A stretch of 64,000 nt of DNA from Micromonospora sp. Llam0 (GTDB lineage: Bacteria; Actinomycetota; Actinomycetes; Mycobacteriales; Micromonosporaceae): the NCBI RefSeq assembly GCF_003751085.1, contig NZ_RJJY01000002.1, positions 2,542,001 to 2,606,000 on the forward strand, given 5' to 3'. The notes under the pieces were generated by a model. The model saw nothing but the letters and a program-made list of their open reading frames with translations. It did no database searches and was not told the origin of the DNA. Below, piece by piece: positions 61,101 through 64,000 of the stretch (positions are counted from its first letter, which is position 1; every line of letters starts with the position of its first letter). Made by a program: the position numbers and the translations under genes.

Positions 61101-62253
61101 ACGCCTGGCTCATCTCCTGCGCCCGCCCCTGGCATTCGGGGGCGACGTAGGCCGGGTCGAGGATGTCGGCCAGCCGGTGGACCACCGAATGCTCCCGTGA
61201 CCCGGGTGGCCGGGCGTAGTCGAACCCGGTGAGTACGCCCCGGTTGTCCCGGGTGACCAGCACCGACGTAGGGGTCAACGCCCGGTGCAGCACGGCGTGG
61301 GTATGTGCGTGGGCGAGCCCGCGCAGCAGGTCGGCGACGACCCGCAGCCGCACGTCGGCGCTGAGCGCCTGCCGTGAGTCGGTCAGGTGCACGGTCAGCG
61401 CCTGACCGTCGACGTCGTCGAGGACGAGGACGAACTGTCCTTCGTCGTCGGTGGGGAAGAAGTCGCGCCGGCCCACGACGTGCGGGCTCGGCGGCATTCT
61501 GGTCAGCACCGCGTAGGCGTTGCCGATCGCGTGGCGCTGCGCTGTCCGCTGCTTGGCGGGCAGGAACGGGTCGGCCCGGTAGACCCGCAGCAGCACGGTT
61601 TCCGACCCGGCGAAGGTGGCGTTGCGGGCCCGGTACTCGGTGACCTCCTCGTCGCCGCCGAGCCGTTCGCAGACCTGCCAGTTGCCGAACAGGCGTGGCC
61701 CGGTGCGCCGGCGGACCCCGCCGCCGAGGGCGTTCAGCACGGTCGCCTGATGGTCCCGGATGTCGCGGATCATGCCGGGCCGGATCCGGGCCGGGTCGTC
61801 GAGCGCCGGGATCAGGCCGGGCAGGTCGACGACGTCGATGGCGTCGGCGTCGGCGCGGTCGCTGGGGTCGATCAGCTGGGCGTCCCGACCGACCAGGACG
61901 ACGAGTTGGCCCACGTAGACCTGGGACAGCTCGGGCCGGGCCCGTTCCAGGACGCCTTTGAGCGCGCGGGCGTGCGACCGGATCTTGCGTACCGGGGAGG
62001 CGAAGGAGCCACGGCCCTTCGGGTACCACCGGACGCCGGCGACGTCGATACGCCCGACGGTGCCTTTGACGTCGATCAGGTGGACCGCCCGGGTGGTCAC
62101 CACGACCAGGTCCACTTCGTACGCCGCGCCGTGTACCGGGATTTCGATGTTGTGCAGCACGAACCAGTCGTCGGGAGCGTTGTCCCGCAGGTGTGCGATG
62201 ACCAGGCGTTCCCCGTCGTTGGCCGGGGTGGACCCGCCGACGATCTCAGCCAC
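58138..62253 (-). CDS. mad6: MADS protein kinase MAD6-like: NERD, pseudokinase, kinase, P-loop
   Basis: 1371 residues. Residues 1 to about 150: NERD nuclease-related domain (YEVDLVVVTTRAVHLIDVKG, Asp48, Asp61, Lys63). About 185-460: a kinase-like domain with degraded catalytic motifs (HRALTPTSVLV near 323 in place of HRD, GFDYA near 344 in place of DFG). About 495-760: a second kinase domain with Lys in RAVKIVHRD (about 521), YHCDIKPANLL (about 617), IFDFNVAV (DFN in place of DFG) and GTARYAPPDF. About 825 on: a P-loop ATPase (VVITGNAGDGKTAFLERLL, about 834) and a long helical C-terminus with a four-Cys cluster (CGGCALVDTCYVRHN). In MADS the kinase is a core defence component. GTG 62253 starts 2 bp after the specificity gene. 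Confidence 0.88.
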   Translation of the reverse strand: MAEIVGGSTPANDGERLVIAHLRDNAPDDWFVLHNIEIPVHGAAYEVDLVVVTTRAVHLIDVKGTVGRIDVAGVRWYPKGRGSFASPVRKIRSHARALKGVLERARPELSQVYVGQLVVLVGRDAQLIDPSDRADADAIDVVDLPGLIPALDDPARIRPGMIRDIRDHQATVLNALGGGVRRRTGPRLFGNWQVCERLGGDEEVTEYRARNATFAGSETVLLRVYRADPFLPAKQRTAQRHAIGNAYAVLTRMPPSPHVVGRRDFFPTDDEGQFVLVLDDVDGQALTVHLTDSRQALSADVRLRVVADLLRGLAHAHTHAVLHRALTPTSVLVTRDNRGVLTGFDYARPPGSREHSVVHRLADILDPAYVAPECQGRAQEMSQASDVYAAGVIAYQLLTGELPFASTDDQTRKGSVLPQTVMTAAGLSPALAELLGRMCALKPSARPTAADALRDLAVLIRPGNTRLAEAAAGPSPAQPDYRDLPPGHQLTRKFTIRRRLGKPGSYGTTYQAYDNLAGLDRAVKIVHRDRESVVERLRVEYQLLLRLPAHPSVVKVESADYLDGGEIPYLVFEYVDGQQVADLVSQRALGPADTVRLGVDVADGLAYLHDNGIYHCDIKPANLLRTDSGCKIFDFNVAVSDDSSLSRTGGTARYAPPDFATGGQVTRADLIDRDVYALGLTLYEVLTGQWPYSDRLAPVGRRPDDPRQVPGLGNLSDQLVHILSTAIAPLRSDRYTSAQQFRDALAAIGDEVFQPVRPEPVDPVLPPPAPTAVGSNPFVGHLQTLYSQSIRSNAGTRAGGNPAFDLYVATALDDKLTPDVLAGAYRLVVITGNAGDGKTAFLERLLTVAAKDGPHTPGRRGNGADFTTPTGLVLRTNHDGSQDESDKHNDDVLLDFFAPFAGVDLAGVAGETRLIAINEGRLVDFLDTHRAQFPALADQVLTSLTDRPEPAAGAAATVVDPGVVVINLNRRSLLDDSDELGGAVFDRMLARMTAPQRWEACGGCALVDTCYVRHNARTFAHPALGPKIAARLRMLYRLTELRGIAHITVRDVQSALAFMLTSGRDCADIHELYASDQLTEVLDGFYFNSWAGPVAGADRLLNLLAQVDVATVADPGLDRRLDYVGPDAGRALMTVDQRGEYDLRMLQRLVDALPRGAAMDPATAETHRRYLAAARRRFYFECVDDERSRRMLPYRSALDFLNLLVRPDELPSRLPELITALNRSEGLGDAARLADALALQVRVVPGGKIRSYRLFPAGQLTLLADGEPQSPYLEGGAQELVLGYRGAADHRVTLRIRLDLFELLTRLRDGYLPGIAERQGLHLGLTIFKHELSAAPYQELLLTETGQQLWRVLRQPGGQVRMEPVTPREES

Positions 62254-62255
62254 GC

Positions 62256-63662
62256 TCAGCGCGCCGCCTCTCGCACCGCCTTGTCGAGCAGAGCAAACGC
62301 CTCGTCCTCCTTGCGGTCCGCATCGTCGCGGTCACGATACGCCTGCCGCACCACCCCGGCGATCCGTTCCCGGTCGGCCGCCACCACCATCGGCACGGGT
62401 AGATCGGCGCGCAACGATTCGTGGATGTCCTGCTGTTTGCCGCCGGTGCTCATCGAGCGGAGCATCCGGAACGCCACTTCGGACCGGAGGAACGCGAACA
62501 GGTACGCCCCCGGCACCTGCGGATCCCCCGAGACCACCCGAAGAAAATGCTGAGTGTAGACATTTTCGAGCCACGTTCCTGTGACGAACACCGGCCGGCA
62601 AAAGACTTCGGTCTCACCGAGTGTGCCCTGAGCAGCAACAAGGACAGTTTCATCCTTCGCATAGATGTCAGCCGGTGCTTCGTTGGGATTGATCCACCTA
62701 CCCTCGGGCCGGAGCCAGAAGCCCTGCCGTTGCCCGATCAGCCTTGCCCCATGTTCGGGGTTAGCGTCAACCCGCTTGAATCGGACTCCGGAACCCAGAT
62801 AGCCGCCTTTGCAGATGTTGCCGAGGGGGTGGTGGGGGACGGAGCGGAGGGTGTCGATGACGCGGCGGGCGCGGGGGGAGTAGTTGAGAGCACGCAGCGA
62901 CAGCGCGGTGGGTCGCTCGATGGTGAAGCCGAGGTCCCGCTCCTGGTCGTGCCAGCGCAGGTCGAGCAGCTCGGGGATGCCGGCGCTGACGAACAGGTCG
63001 CGGGTCGCTTCCCGGACGCCGTCCTCGTAGCGCTGGCGCAGCTGCATCGCCTCGCTGATCAGGGCGTCGATCCGGTCTTCGACGCCGCCACCGAAGCGGG
63101 GCACCGGCAGATCGGCGACGTGGCTCGGCTCGATGTGTCTGACGCTGGTGCCGTAGATGCCGCCCTTGATGATCGGAATGCCGAACGGGCTGGCCAGGAA
63201 GGTGTAGAGGTAGCCGGCCGGGATTCGGGCCAGATCGGGCACCACCCGCATGACGTGTTCGCTGCAGGCCGCCCCGGCCATGCTGAGCCGGGCGTAGGTG
63301 ACCCGGCCGGCGGTCATCCCGGAGCGGGTGACCAGGGTCCAGCCCGGCTCCAGTGGTAGGTTCGGGATCTTCTCGAATGAGCGCTTGGTGATCCTCGGCA
63401 GGTTGGTCAGGTCGGCCTCGAAGATGTCGGCGCTGCCGAGGAACGGCACCCCGTGTGCCGGGTCGGTGGTCCACTCGCGCGTCGCCCGACCGGAGTGGAA
63501 GATCCGTGCGGTGACCGTGTGCAGCGGCTCGGCGTGCGGCATCCGACCCAGGTACTTTCGGGCGGCGTAGGCGTCCGAGACGTACGGCCCCGGGTCGAGG
63601 CGGGACCCCTGCTCGGCCAGCCAGCTCGCCTGGACGGGATTGTCTGGGCTGGCAAGCTTCAC
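62256..63662 (-). CDS. mad5: MADS specificity subunit MAD5-like (type I HsdS-like)
   Basis: 468 residues with two target-recognition-like halves. The first contains SEHVMRVVPDLARIPAGYLYTFLASPFG and HIEPSHVADLPVPRFG; the second contains WLENVYTQHFLRVV, PGAYLFAFLRSEVAFRMLRS and SLRADLPVPMVV. These tandem 'visible boundary then helix' patterns are characteristic of HsdS. It would direct the system's methyltransferase and perhaps the defence complex to a bipartite DNA motif. The GTG start overlaps the stop of the upstream gene (GTGA). No methyltransferase is within the window; it should lie beyond the right edge. Confidence 0.85.
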   Translation of the reverse strand: MKLASPDNPVQASWLAEQGSRLDPGPYVSDAYAARKYLGRMPHAEPLHTVTARIFHSGRATREWTTDPAHGVPFLGSADIFEADLTNLPRITKRSFEKIPNLPLEPGWTLVTRSGMTAGRVTYARLSMAGAACSEHVMRVVPDLARIPAGYLYTFLASPFGIPIIKGGIYGTSVRHIEPSHVADLPVPRFGGGVEDRIDALISEAMQLRQRYEDGVREATRDLFVSAGIPELLDLRWHDQERDLGFTIERPTALSLRALNYSPRARRVIDTLRSVPHHPLGNICKGGYLGSGVRFKRVDANPEHGARLIGQRQGFWLRPEGRWINPNEAPADIYAKDETVLVAAQGTLGETEVFCRPVFVTGTWLENVYTQHFLRVVSGDPQVPGAYLFAFLRSEVAFRMLRSMSTGGKQQDIHESLRADLPVPMVVAADRERIAGVVRQAYRDRDDADRKEDEAFALLDKAVREAAR

Positions 63663-64000
63663 AGCTCCTCCTCGGGAAACCAGTCACGTAGCGTGTCGCG
63701 CAGGGTCAGGAACGCCGGGTCGACGCAGCCCTTGACCGAGATCCCGGCGGCCAGCCGCTTGAACAGCGCCGGGGACCGGTCAACCCGGTAGCCGTCGCGG
63801 CGCAGGTCGCGGTAGCGGTCGCGTAGATGTTCGAGGGCTTCCTTGGGCCGCGCCGGTTTGGCGAGCTCCGGCGGCCAGAAGCCACTGCTGGCCAGGATCT
63901 GCCGGAAGTTGGGCGGGCAGTTGAGCGCCTGGGCGACCCGGGGGTTGTCCTGCCAGACCCAGGCTTCCAGCTCTGGCTCGATCACGATGACCGCGAACTC
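63659..64000 (-). CDS. mad4: MADS protein MAD4-like, C-terminal part (runs off right edge)
   Basis: The last 113 codons of a gene whose frame is open to the right edge. The visible start, EFAVIVIEPELEAWVW, is a hydrophobic strand followed by acidic residues, as in Toprim/DUF4276-type small proteins (inference); the rest is helical with a basic middle (EALEHLRDRYRDLRRDGYRV). It overlaps the next gene by 4 bp (TGA/GTG), confirming the operon. Position just before the HsdS-like gene is that of MAD4. Confidence 0.7.
   Translation of the reverse strand, partial: EFAVIVIEPELEAWVWQDNPRVAQALNCPPNFRQILASSGFWPPELAKPARPKEALEHLRDRYRDLRRDGYRVDRSPALFKRLAAGISVKGCVDPAFLTLRDTLRDWFPEEEL

Noticed and set aside
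51054..64000. Defence operon considered as a completely new system
   Set aside because: Gene order and domains agree with MAD4-MAD8 of the described MADS system, so it is reported as a member of it.

Overview
The window is very GC-rich double-stranded DNA from a filamentous actinobacterium, most likely a member of the Micromonosporaceae (Micromonospora/Salinispora-like). The evidence is the codon bias, frequent GTG/TTG starts, XRE-DUF5753/DUF397 gene pairs, SpoIIE/STAS regulatory proteins, F420-type PPOX enzymes and a mycobacterial-type LexA box. No rRNA or tRNA gene was seen. The taxonomic call is an inference from gene content.

Layout. 0-10.5 kb: the N-terminal part of a giant tandem-HAMP sensor kinase (runs off the left edge), a divergent HATPase-GAF-SpoIIE phosphatase, a FAD-linked oxidase, an oligopeptidase B-like S9 peptidase, a STAS anti-anti-sigma factor, and a CynX/NimT-type MFS transporter divergent from its probable GntR regulator across a perfect palindrome. 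10.5-13.6 kb: a secreted lysozyme-like protein, mscL, an SOS-box-controlled small gene and a DUF6642-like protein with a possible His-Gly/Cys peptidase dyad. 13.6-16.3 kb: a five-gene overlapping operon of small proteins, including two resolvase-like domains without the catalytic serine, divergent from an XRE-DUF397 pair. 16.7-18.1 kb: a CRISPR array of 19 repeats with no cas genes in view, ending beside a perfect 24-bp inverted repeat. 18.7-23.7 kb: RecD2-like helicase, ABC exporter and LURP-one-like protein. 23.8-28 kb: two convergent paralogous ATPases with a C-terminal HTH and probably leaderless mRNAs. 28-34.4 kb: a decayed MMPL transporter, a DUF2993 lipoprotein-like gene, VapBC, a SEC-C protein and an OmpR-type two-component system.

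34.4-44.5 kb: a methyltransferase, then a coherent minus-strand module: NarL-type kinase and regulator, BceAB/FtsX-like ABC transporter, and two secreted class C beta-lactamase-fold serine hydrolases. An identical 18-bp palindromic sequence lies upstream of the kinase gene and upstream of the ABC operon, and looks like the binding site of the regulator. 44.5-51 kb is a patchy zone of small genes, palindromic operators and broken genes (alpha/beta-hydrolase, DUF1963, DUF4240 and DUF397 fragments).

51-64 kb: five overlapping minus-strand genes whose order and domains match MAD4-MAD8 of the methylation-associated defence system (MADS): a small Toprim-like protein cut by the window edge, an HsdS-like specificity subunit, a NERD-pseudokinase-kinase-P-loop protein, an unknown 530-aa protein, and an 1831-aa protein with a C-terminal HerA-like ATPase. 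MAD1-MAD3, including the methyltransferase, should lie beyond position 64000. The family is described; this actinobacterial version and its linked gene-decay zone are the main points of interest.
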